Positions 34,509 to 41,451 of a stretch of 41,451 nt of DNA are shown here, piece after piece (the first letter of the stretch is position 1; each line of letters opens with the position of its first letter). The stretch is taken from the NCBI GenBank assembly GCA_045535935.1, contig JAZSMO010000009.1, positions 1 to 41,451 on the forward strand, read 5' to 3'. The DNA comes from SVFI01 sp045535935 (GTDB lineage Bacteria; Bacillota; Clostridia; Lachnospirales; Lachnospiraceae). The notes beneath the pieces are model-generated. The model did not search any database, was not told the origin of the DNA, and was given only the letters and a program-made list of their open reading frames with translations. Made by a program: the position numbers and the translations under genes.

Positions 34509-35864
34509 TTATAAAAATACATATTTGGCAATGAACAAAACGGTTAACACATACATAAGCGGTGTTACTTTCTTTGCTTTGCCGCAGCATACGTTAATCA
34601 ATGTGTAAGAGATAACACCGATTGCAATACCTTCTGAGATGCTGTACATAAGAGGCATGCAAAGGAAACAAAGGTATGCAGGAATCGCTTCTGTTACGTC
34701 GTCAAATTTGATATCAACAACCGCCATAACCATAAGGAAACCGACAAAAATAAGTGCAGGGGCTGTCGCAAAGCCCGGGATAGCTGTAAATACCGGAGCA
34801 AAGAAGATTGCAAGGAGGAACAGGAATCCGGTTACGACGGAGGCAAAACCTGTTCTTGCGCCGACACCGACACCTGCGGAGCTTTCAACATAAGTTGTTG
34901 TAGTGGAGGTGCCGAAGATAGCACCTACAAGTGTTGCGATGGCATCCGCTAAAAGAGCCGGTCTGATACGAGGGAGTTTTTCATTCTCATCGAGCATTTT
35001 TGCTTTTGTGGCAACGCCTACAAGTGTTCCGATGGTATCAAACATATCAACAAACAGAAATGCAAAAATAATTACAATAAAGTTTGTTATGCTGACACCT
35101 GAGAAATCTGCTTTGAATACCTGGCCGAAGGTCTCGCCGAATTTAGAGAAATCGGTAAATCCAAGGGACGGATATAAAGAGTAGAAGCCGGCATCCGGTG
35201 TTACCTGATATAATCCGACGGCCTGACAAATCATACCGAGTACCCATGTGGCAATAATACCGATCAGGATAGCTGCTTTAAATCCTTTTACATAAAGAAT
35301 AACGGTAATAAAAAGACCGATGAGGGCAAGGATTGCACAAATTCCTTCTGTATTGAAGTTTCCGCGGAAATTTACATAGGAAAGAAGAGTGGAATCATTA
35401 TTTACGACAAGGTGCGCGCCCTGAAGACCGATGAAAGCGATGAAGAGACCGATTCCGGCGCTCACGCCCTTTTTCAGTGTACTTGGAATCGCATTGAAGA
35501 TTGCCTCGCGAACATTTGTCAGTGACAAAACAATGAATACGATACCTTCCACAGCTACGGCGGCGAGAGCGATTCGCCAATCATATCCCATACCGATACA
35601 TACGGTGTAAGCAAAGTAAGCATTCAGTCCCATACCCGGTGCAAGAGCGAACGGATAGTTGGCCATAAGGGCCATGCATATGGTTCCGACAAAGGAGGCA
35701 AGACAGGTTGCAATGAGAACTGCTGTCGGGTCCATGCCTGCTGCAGAGAGCATGTTTGGGTTTACGGCTAAAATATAAGCCATGGTCATAAAGGTAGTGA
35801 TACCGGCGATGACTTCAGTCTTGACATTCGTGCCGTTTTCTTTTAGCTTGAAAAATTTTTCCAT
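34509..35864 (-). CDS. NCS2-family purine permease (guanine/hypoxanthine/adenine type)
   Basis: 451 residues with about 12-14 membrane helices, of the AzgA/PbuG branch of the NCS2 xanthine/uracil permease family, which imports purine bases with protons. EVIAGITTFMTMAYILAVNP at the start is the family signature, and FLFVDMFDTIGTLVGVA and SSAGVGVGARTG are also characteristic. The start at 35864 follows GAAAGGA; 14 extra in-frame codons upstream lack a site and overlap apt. It lies 28 bases after apt on the same strand, forming a purine-salvage operon: uptake by the permease, then phosphoribosylation by Apt. Confidence 0.93.
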   Translation of the reverse strand: MEKFFKLKENGTNVKTEVIAGITTFMTMAYILAVNPNMLSAAGMDPTAVLIATCLASFVGTICMALMANYPFALAPGMGLNAYFAYTVCIGMGYDWRIALAAVAVEGIVFIVLSLTNVREAIFNAIPSTLKKGVSAGIGLFIAFIGLQGAHLVVNNDSTLLSYVNFRGNFNTEGICAILALIGLFITVILYVKGFKAAILIGIIATWVLGMICQAVGLYQVTPDAGFYSLYPSLGFTDFSKFGETFGQVFKADFSGVSITNFIVIIFAFLFVDMFDTIGTLVGVATKAKMLDENEKLPRIRPALLADAIATLVGAIFGTSTTTTYVESSAGVGVGARTGFASVVTGFLFLLAIFFAPVFTAIPGFATAPALIFVGFLMVMAVVDIKFDDVTEAIPAYLCFLCMPLMYSISEGIAIGVISYTLINVCCGKAKKVTPLMYVLTVLFIAKYVFL

Positions 35865-35892
35865 GTTTTTTTCCTTTCTTAAGTTGGCTGTC

Positions 35893-36417
35893 TTATTTAC
35901 CCTCATAGGTAATTACAGCGTCGACAGAGTAGTTTTTTAGTTTTTCCCGACCGTTCAGACCGGCCAGCTCCATTAAAAATAAAATTTTCACGACCTCTCC
36001 GCCAAGCTGTTCAATCAGCTTTGCAGCGGCTTCAATGGTTCCGCCGGTTGCAATCAGGTCATCCACAAGGACAACTTTTTGTCCGGGTTTTATGGAGTCG
36101 GCGTGCATTTCGATTTCTGATGTTCCGTATTCAAGTTCGTATGAGGCGGAAATCGTTTCGCATGGGAGTTTTCCTTTTTTGCGAATCAAAACAAAGGGTT
36201 TGCCGAGGGCATAAGCAAGCGGTGCTCCGAAAACAAATCCTCTGGATTCGGCACCTGCAATTACATCGAAAGAAACACCTTCCAGGCGTTCTAAGAGAGA
36301 ATCAATTGCAAGGTGAAAACCATCCGCATTTTCAAGTACACTTGTCACGTCGCGAAACAAAATGCCGGGCTCCGGAAAATCAGGAATGGTACGTACATAA
36401 TCCTCCAATTTTTTCAT
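35893..36417 (-). CDS. apt: Adenine phosphoribosyltransferase
   Basis: A 174-residue enzyme that makes AMP from adenine and PRPP in purine salvage. The N-terminal IPDFPEPGILFRDVT, the middle GAESRGFVFG and the PRPP-binding loop VVLVDDLIATGGT (about residues 115-127) are all intact. The start follows AAGGAGG, a near-perfect ribosome site. It is the first gene of a two-gene operon with the purine permease. I looked for a purine riboswitch upstream and did not find one; only about 90 bases separate it from the divergent pheS promoter. Confidence 0.96.
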   Translation of the reverse strand: MKKLEDYVRTIPDFPEPGILFRDVTSVLENADGFHLAIDSLLERLEGVSFDVIAGAESRGFVFGAPLAYALGKPFVLIRKKGKLPCETISASYELEYGTSEIEMHADSIKPGQKVVLVDDLIATGGTIEAAAKLIEQLGGEVVKILFLMELAGLNGREKLKNYSVDAVITYEGK

Positions 36418-36476
36418 AGGTATATCCTCCTTCCCTTACAAAATATAGTATCATAGGAAAAAAGAAAAAGGTATTC

Positions 36477-36505
36477 TTGACAATTTTCGTTTATTTTATT
36501 ATGAT
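36477..36505 (+). promoter_or_regulatory. Promoter of the pheST T-box transcript
   Basis: A perfect TTGACA (36477-36482), 17 bases, and TATGAT (36500-36505). Transcription should begin near 36512, just ahead of the T-box leader. Confidence 0.82.
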
Positions 36506-36511
36506 ATTTTG

Positions 36512-36781
36512 TGTGAGTTTCATAAAAATTATAAATGCCATGAAGGTGTCAGTAGAGATACATTTTCGGTCAGAGAGAGGGAGCCACCGGCTGAAAGCCC
36601 CTTACGTTCAGATGTTGATTGAATTTCCCACCGGAGCAGCTTTGTTGAAATGACAGTAGGCAGAGACGTCGGCGCACGTTACGCGCGAAAGAGTGTCTCG
36701 GGAATATCTCCTGGGGAACATGGGTGGTACCGCGGATTTTATTCGTCCCTTGCATAACGGATTGTGCATGGGGCTTTTTTT
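36512..36781 (+). promoter_or_regulatory. T-box leader of pheST (probably tRNA-Phe specific)
   Basis: The signature T-box GGGTGGTACCGCG lies at 36722-36734. Upstream are an AGTAG segment and CAGAGAG followed by a distal stem I hairpin. The descending side has GAATTTCCC, where TTC at 36625-36627 is the likely Phe specifier codon. A stem III-like hairpin GAGAC...GTCTC follows. A terminator stem (GTCCC-TGCAT with GTGCA-GGGGC, one T-T mismatch) ending in a T-run is at 36745-36781. When uncharged tRNA-Phe binds, the T-box should form the antiterminator and allow pheST expression. Specificity is inferred from position and from the downstream genes. Confidence 0.93.
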
Positions 36782-36837
36782 ATGCAAAAGCAGACATATC
36801 CTGCACAAATTACAGGAACTAAGAAAGGAAGAAAAGT

Positions 36838-37863
36838 ATGAATGCAAATTTAGAGCAGATTAAGCAGGAAATCATTTCCGGCGCAGAGGAACTTACATCC
36901 TCCAAAGAAGTTTATGAATTCAAGAAAAAATTCTTGGACGGCAAGGCCGGAAAAATCGGTATGTTGATGAAGGAAATGAAAAATATTGCTCCGGAGGAAC
37001 GTGCAGCCTACGGGAAAGGGGTTAATGAGCTCAAAGAGTGGGCGCTTGGATTTTTAGGTGACCTTGATGTCAAGATGAAGGAAAAAGAGCTTCAGGCAAG
37101 ATACGAAGCGGAAAAAATTGATATCTCCCTGCCGGCGGCGGAAGAAAAGGAAGGAAATCTTCATCCGATTACACTTGTGCGCAATCAGCTGATTGATATT
37201 TTTGCAGGTATGGGATTTGAAATATATGAAGGAAGAGAAATCGAGACGGATTATTATAACTTTACGGCGTTAAATACACCACAGGATCATCCGGCAAGAG
37301 ATATGCAGGATACATTCTATCTGTCTCCGGAGTTTTTGCTCCGCACACAGACATCGGCAGGACAGATTCACGTTATGGAGAATTCCAAACCGCCGATTAA
37401 GATCTTGTCACCGGGTAAAGTGTTCCGTTCTGATGATGATGCGACACATTCCCCGATGTTTACACAGATGGAAGGTCTTGTAGTGGACAAAGGAATTACT
37501 CTTTGTGACCTTCAGGGTATGCTGGATGTGTTTGTAAAGAAAATTTACGGAGAGGGAACAAAGACAAGACTTCGTCCTTCCTATTTCCCGTTTACAGAGC
37601 CGTCCGTAGAAGTGGACTGTAGTTGTTTTGAATGTGGCGGAACCGGTTGTAAGCTTTGTAAAGGTACCGGATGGATCGAGATCCTCGGAGCCGGTGTTGT
37701 AAATAACAAAGTGCTTGAAAATTGCGGAATTGACCCGAATGAGTACAGTGGCTTTGCGTTCGGTATCGGTATTGAACGTACTGCAATGCTCAAATACGGT
37801 ATCAACAATATTAAACTGTTATTCGAATCGGATCTGCGTGTACTTTCGCAGTTAAATGACTAG
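36838..37863 (+). CDS. pheS: Phenylalanyl-tRNA synthetase alpha subunit
   Basis: 341 residues, normal for the catalytic alpha subunit of the (alpha-beta)2 enzyme that charges tRNA-Phe. It has the N-terminal coiled coil (about 1-85) and the class II core: motif 1 region GMGFEIYEGREIETD, motif 2 PGKVFRSDDDATHSP and motif 3 AFGIGIERTAMLKYGI. An additional cysteine set, CSCFECGGTGCKLCKGTG near residue 262, is seen in many bacterial PheS proteins. AAAGGAAGAAAAGT precedes the ATG. It is controlled by the T-box leader and followed by pheT after 27 bases. Confidence 0.97.
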   Translation: MNANLEQIKQEIISGAEELTSSKEVYEFKKKFLDGKAGKIGMLMKEMKNIAPEERAAYGKGVNELKEWALGFLGDLDVKMKEKELQARYEAEKIDISLPAAEEKEGNLHPITLVRNQLIDIFAGMGFEIYEGREIETDYYNFTALNTPQDHPARDMQDTFYLSPEFLLRTQTSAGQIHVMENSKPPIKILSPGKVFRSDDDATHSPMFTQMEGLVVDKGITLCDLQGMLDVFVKKIYGEGTKTRLRPSYFPFTEPSVEVDCSCFECGGTGCKLCKGTGWIEILGAGVVNNKVLENCGIDPNEYSGFAFGIGIERTAMLKYGINNIKLLFESDLRVLSQLND

Positions 37864-37890
37864 TTCGCAGGGAAAGGTTAGGTAAAAAAT

Positions 37891-40311
37891 ATGATTACAC
37901 CTCTTAGTTGGTTAAAAGAATATGTAGATATTGATATTACACCGCAGGAGCTTCAGGATAAGCTGTTTTCCTGTGGATTTGAAGTGGAAGAATTATACGA
38001 AGTGGGAAAAGACATCAGCAAAGTTGTTGTCGGAAAGGTTTTGACCTGCGAGGCGATTCCGGAGACACATCTCCATGTATGTCAGGTAGATTGCGGAGAG
38101 CACGGAACCTTCCAGATTTGCTGCGGTGCAGACAATGTTGCAGCCGGCGGTAAGTTCCCGGTAGCCCTTGTGGGAGCGACAGTTTATGCGACAGCAAAAG
38201 ATCACAAGACGGTAGAAGGTGTCATGACCATCGGAAAAGGAAAACTTCGCGGTTATGAGTCCTTCGGTATGCTCTGTTCCGGCGTGGAGCTCGGAGTGAG
38301 CGAGAACATGTTCCCGGGAGCAGGATATAACGGTCTTCTTGTTTTACCGGAAGATGCGCAGGTCGGGGCGGATGTAAAACCGATGCTCGGTCTGGATGAT
38401 TGGATTTTTGATATTGCAATTACGGCAAACAGACCGGATTGCCAGAGTATTTTCGGTATTGCACGAGAAGTGGCTGCAGTGCTCGAAAAAGAGCTGAAAA
38501 TGCCGGCCCTTGATTATACAGAGACAGATGCGGAGCTGGAAGGATTCAAAGTGTCCGTAGATTGTCCGGATCTCTGTCCGAGATACAGTGCGCATTATGT
38601 GACGGATGTGACCATCGGGGAATCGCCTGCATGGATGAAACGTCGCCTTGCCCTTGTGGGAATTGATGCGATCTCTAATGTTGTTGACATTACAAACTAT
38701 ATTTTAAAAGAACTCGGACAGCCGATGCATGCGTTTGACCTTTCTACTTTGGAAGGCAATGCTATTCAGGTAAGACGTGCAAAAGACGGCGAAAAGATTG
38801 TGACATTGGATGAACAGGAACTTACGCTTAACAATGCCAATATGGTAATTTGTGACGGTGTAAAACCGGTAGCCCTTGCCGGTGTTATGGGCGGACTGAA
38901 CTCCGAAATCAGAGAGACAACAAGTGCAGTACTTTTTGAGTCTGCAAAGTTTGCCCGCGACAATATCCGCAGAACTTCAAGGGCGGTAGGCAAACGTTCG
39001 GATTCCAGTGCCCGCTATGAAAAGGGTGTGGACGAATATGCAACAGTTATGGCGATGAAACGTGCCCTTCATTTAATCGAAGAACTCGGCTGCGGTAAGG
39101 TTGCAAAGACACACGTGGATGTAAATACAGGAAACAGTGTGGAGCCGAGAGCTTTAACCGTAAGTATTGACAGAGTAAATAAATGTCTCGGTATTGTTGT
39201 ACCGAACGAAGAAATTCTCAAGATTATGACAAATCTTTGCTTTGAACCGGCCATCGACGGAGATAATTTAAATCTTTGTGTTCCGGCTTATCGTGAAGAT
39301 GTGGAAACATATCAGGATATTGCAGAAGAAGTAATCCGTATGTACGGCTATGAACATGTGGTTCCTGCATTTATGCCATCTGCACAGGTGACAATCGGTG
39401 GACTTAACCAGGTACAGAAATCAGAACTGAAACTGAAAAAAGCACTCTGCGGTGTCGGTGCATACGAGTGTATTCACTACTCGTTCTTCTCACCGGCGGA
39501 TCTGGATATGCTCCGGATTCCGGAAGATTCCGTAGAACGTAAAGCGATTCGCATCATGAATCCGATCAGTGAGGAAATCTCCATTATGAGAACGACACTG
39601 GCCGCTTCCATGATCAATGCGATTGCAAGGAATCAGAAGAAGGGCAATCTGGAAGGAAGACTGTTTGAGATCGGTAATGTATATATGCCATATGAACTTC
39701 CGCTTACACAGTATCCGGATGAGAAACCGAGACTTTGTGTCGGAATTTTCGGCGAAAAGGAATCGTTCTATACCATGAAAGGTATCGCAGAAAAGATTGC
39801 AGATACCTTACATGTAAAATTTGAATATGAAACAATGAGCAATACGTTCCTGCATCCGTACCAGACGGCAAAAGTGCTTTGCGAAGGTGTGGAGATCGGA
39901 TATTTCGGAAAACTGGCTTATGATATTGCGGATTCCAAAGATATGCGCAGCCAGGCGTTTGTGATGGAACTGGATCTGAAAGTAATGTCACAGTGGTATG
40001 ATAAAAAAGCAACCTTCGAGCCGCTTCCGAAATTCCCGCAGGAAACAAGAGATCTTGCACTTGTTGCTGACAGAAATATTACATGCGGAGAAATCGAAAA
40101 AGTAATGAAGGAAGCATGTAAGTATATTACAAAGATTTCCCTCTTCGATATTTACGAGGGAGAGCAGATCGCGTCGGACAAGAAGAGTATGGCGTTTACC
40201 GTTGTGTTTACACCTAAGAATGAAGCGTTTACCGCAGAGTCTGTAGACGGTTATGTGAAGAAAATATTGAAACAGTTAAACAAAGCTTACGGTGTGGAAC
40301 TGAGAAGCTAA
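37891..40311 (+). CDS. pheT: Phenylalanyl-tRNA synthetase beta subunit
   Basis: 806 residues, the usual full length. Order: EMAP/tRNA-binding domain near the N-terminus (VGKVLTCEAIPETHLHVCQV, about 45-150), B3/B4 editing domain (about 210-390, including GVMGGLNSEI), B5 domain (about 410-480), catalytic-like core (about 490-690) and the C-terminal ferredoxin-fold anticodon-binding domain (about 710-806, PLPKFPQETRDLALV). It contributes tRNA binding and editing of misacylated Tyr-tRNA. Co-transcribed with pheS behind the T-box. Confidence 0.97.
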   Translation: MITPLSWLKEYVDIDITPQELQDKLFSCGFEVEELYEVGKDISKVVVGKVLTCEAIPETHLHVCQVDCGEHGTFQICCGADNVAAGGKFPVALVGATVYATAKDHKTVEGVMTIGKGKLRGYESFGMLCSGVELGVSENMFPGAGYNGLLVLPEDAQVGADVKPMLGLDDWIFDIAITANRPDCQSIFGIAREVAAVLEKELKMPALDYTETDAELEGFKVSVDCPDLCPRYSAHYVTDVTIGESPAWMKRRLALVGIDAISNVVDITNYILKELGQPMHAFDLSTLEGNAIQVRRAKDGEKIVTLDEQELTLNNANMVICDGVKPVALAGVMGGLNSEIRETTSAVLFESAKFARDNIRRTSRAVGKRSDSSARYEKGVDEYATVMAMKRALHLIEELGCGKVAKTHVDVNTGNSVEPRALTVSIDRVNKCLGIVVPNEEILKIMTNLCFEPAIDGDNLNLCVPAYREDVETYQDIAEEVIRMYGYEHVVPAFMPSAQVTIGGLNQVQKSELKLKKALCGVGAYECIHYSFFSPADLDMLRIPEDSVERKAIRIMNPISEEISIMRTTLAASMINAIARNQKKGNLEGRLFEIGNVYMPYELPLTQYPDEKPRLCVGIFGEKESFYTMKGIAEKIADTLHVKFEYETMSNTFLHPYQTAKVLCEGVEIGYFGKLAYDIADSKDMRSQAFVMELDLKVMSQWYDKKATFEPLPKFPQETRDLALVADRNITCGEIEKVMKEACKYITKISLFDIYEGEQIASDKKSMAFTVVFTPKNEAFTAESVDGYVKKILKQLNKAYGVELRS

Positions 40312-40346
40312 AGAGAACTGTTCATACAACATGAGGCTATCATATC

Positions 40347-41381
40347 ATGACAGAACTTAAAAAATCGGATTTTTATTTTGATTTGCCGCAGGAGCTGATT
40401 GCGCAGGATCCGCTTTCGGACAGGAGCAGTTCCAGGCTTTTGAAACTGAATAAAGAGACAGGCGAAATAGAGCATCATGTGTTCAAAGAGGTGATCGATT
40501 TTTTGGAGGAGGGTGACTGTCTTGTCTTAAATGACACGAAAGTCATCCCGGCCAGACTCTTTGCGACTAAGGAAGATACCGGTGCGACAATCGAAGTGCT
40601 GTTGCTGAAACGAAGAGAAAATGATGTGTGGGAAACGCTCGTGAAGCCCGGCAAAAAGGCAAGACCGGGCACTCGCCTTGTGTTCGGCGACGGACTGCTT
40701 CGCGCGGAAGTGACCGATGTGCTGGAAGAAGGAAACAGGCTGATACGGTTTGAGTATGAAGGAATCTTTGAAGAAATACTTGACCGTCTTGGGGAGATGC
40801 CTCTTCCGCCGTACATTACCCATAAGCTGGAGGATAAAACCCGCTATCAGACTGTATATGCCAAATACGAGGGAAGTGCGGCAGCGCCGACGGCGGGACT
40901 TCATTTTACGCCGGAGCTTTTAAAAAAAGTGGAGGAGAAAGGTGTAAAGATCGCATATGTCACATTACATGTGGGGCTTGGAACCTTCCGCCCGGTAAAG
41001 GAAGAAAATGTGCTGGATCACCATATGCATTCCGAATATTATCAAGTGTCAGAGGAAGCTGCAAAGACGGTCAATGAGACGAAGAAAGCCGGCGGGCGAG
41101 TGGTCTGTGTCGGAACGACAAGCTGTCGGACGGTGGAGAGTGCATCGGATGAAAACGGGGTTCTTCAACCGGGCTGTGACAACACGGAAATTTTCATTTA
41201 TCCGGGATATCAGTTTAAGATATTAGATGGATTGATTACGAATTTTCATTTGCCGGAATCTACACTGATTATGTTGGTGTCGGCATTGGCGGGACGGGAA
41301 AACGTCCTTCGGGCATACGAAACCGCCGTGCACGAGCAATATAGATTTTTTTCTTTCGGAGATGCAATGATATTGTTGTAA
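40347..41381 (+). CDS. queA: tRNA preQ1(34) S-adenosylmethionine ribosyltransferase-isomerase
   Basis: 344 residues, full length. QueA transfers and isomerises the ribose of S-adenosylmethionine onto preQ1 at the wobble position of Tyr, His, Asp and Asn tRNAs, giving epoxyqueuosine. Family segments are FYFDLPQELIAQDPL at the start, LVLNDTKVIPARL, APTAGLHFT in the middle, GLGTFRPVK and LITNFHLPESTLIMLVSA near the end. It lies 35 bases after pheT with no terminator seen between, so it may share the T-box transcript; GAGG lies ten bases before its start. No tgt or queG is within the window. Confidence 0.96.
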   Translation: MTELKKSDFYFDLPQELIAQDPLSDRSSSRLLKLNKETGEIEHHVFKEVIDFLEEGDCLVLNDTKVIPARLFATKEDTGATIEVLLLKRRENDVWETLVKPGKKARPGTRLVFGDGLLRAEVTDVLEEGNRLIRFEYEGIFEEILDRLGEMPLPPYITHKLEDKTRYQTVYAKYEGSAAAPTAGLHFTPELLKKVEEKGVKIAYVTLHVGLGTFRPVKEENVLDHHMHSEYYQVSEEAAKTVNETKKAGGRVVCVGTTSCRTVESASDENGVLQPGCDNTEIFIYPGYQFKILDGLITNFHLPESTLIMLVSALAGRENVLRAYETAVHEQYRFFSFGDAMILL

Positions 41382-41388
41382 AAAATCA

Positions 41389-41417
41389 TTGCCAAAGTAG
41401 ACATAATTTGTTAAAAT
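41389..41417 (+). promoter_or_regulatory. Possible promoter for a gene beyond the window
   Basis: TTGCCA (41389-41394), exactly 17 bases, and TAAAAT (41412-41417) directly follow queA. No start codon with a ribosome site follows before the window ends. Confidence 0.45.
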
Positions 41418-41451
41418 AACTCATATATGATTTGGGAAGATTCTTCTGAGA

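Noticed and set aside
36418..36476. Purine riboswitch ahead of apt
   Set aside because: The space between the apt start and the pheS promoter is short, AT-rich and lacks the conserved purine-aptamer loops.

Overview
The window looks like the chromosome of an anaerobic, probably spore-forming, gut-type Firmicute of the Clostridia, most likely Lachnospiraceae. This rests on the rnfCDGEAB gene order, a T-box in front of pheST, a SleB/CwlJ hydrolase and a long SpoIID protein, an ATP-type PEP carboxykinase, a secreted protein ending in BspA-type leucine-rich repeats, AGGAGG-type ribosome sites and moderate-to-low GC. I assign the family by recognising products, not by a database search. I see no tRNA or rRNA gene, insertion sequence, prophage or CRISPR array.

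Layout. 1-676 (minus) is a partial YprB-type RNase H-fold gene. 808-5793 is a complete rnfCDGEAB operon (membrane ferredoxin:NAD+ oxidoreductase) ending in a hairpin terminator. 5831-6096 is an AT-rich gap holding a phased array of a TATAGAAA element in front of an M18 aminopeptidase and exonuclease III. apbE (minus, 8466-9494) encodes the FAD:protein FMN transferase needed to flavinylate RnfD and RnfG. Next come a membrane-anchored GH25-like protein with altered active-site positions, an AP2/HNH-derived DNA-binding-like protein with a predicted leaderless promoter, a SleB-type hydrolase, threonine synthase, citrate synthase (minus), deoC and a highly expressed pckA.

18027-23037 holds a candidate structured RNA 3' of pckA, a DUF2974 alpha/beta-hydrolase, a 6S RNA with its own promoter and terminator, a SpoIID-domain protein, a YihY membrane protein and a small XRE-type regulator. 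The regulator is divergent from a 1512-residue secreted repeat protein (23162-27700).

27866-34460 is the most unusual part: four overlapping genes encoding two membrane-anchored BMP-family (purine-nucleoside-type) binding proteins, a hybrid histidine kinase with receiver and Hpt domains, and a Cache/HD-GYP/receiver protein. There is no ABC transporter with them. They read as a ligand-binding-protein to phosphorelay to cyclic-di-GMP hydrolysis pathway, and they converge on an apt plus purine-permease operon (minus), which suggests but does not prove a purine signal. The window ends with T-box-controlled pheST, queA and a promoter for a gene beyond the edge.
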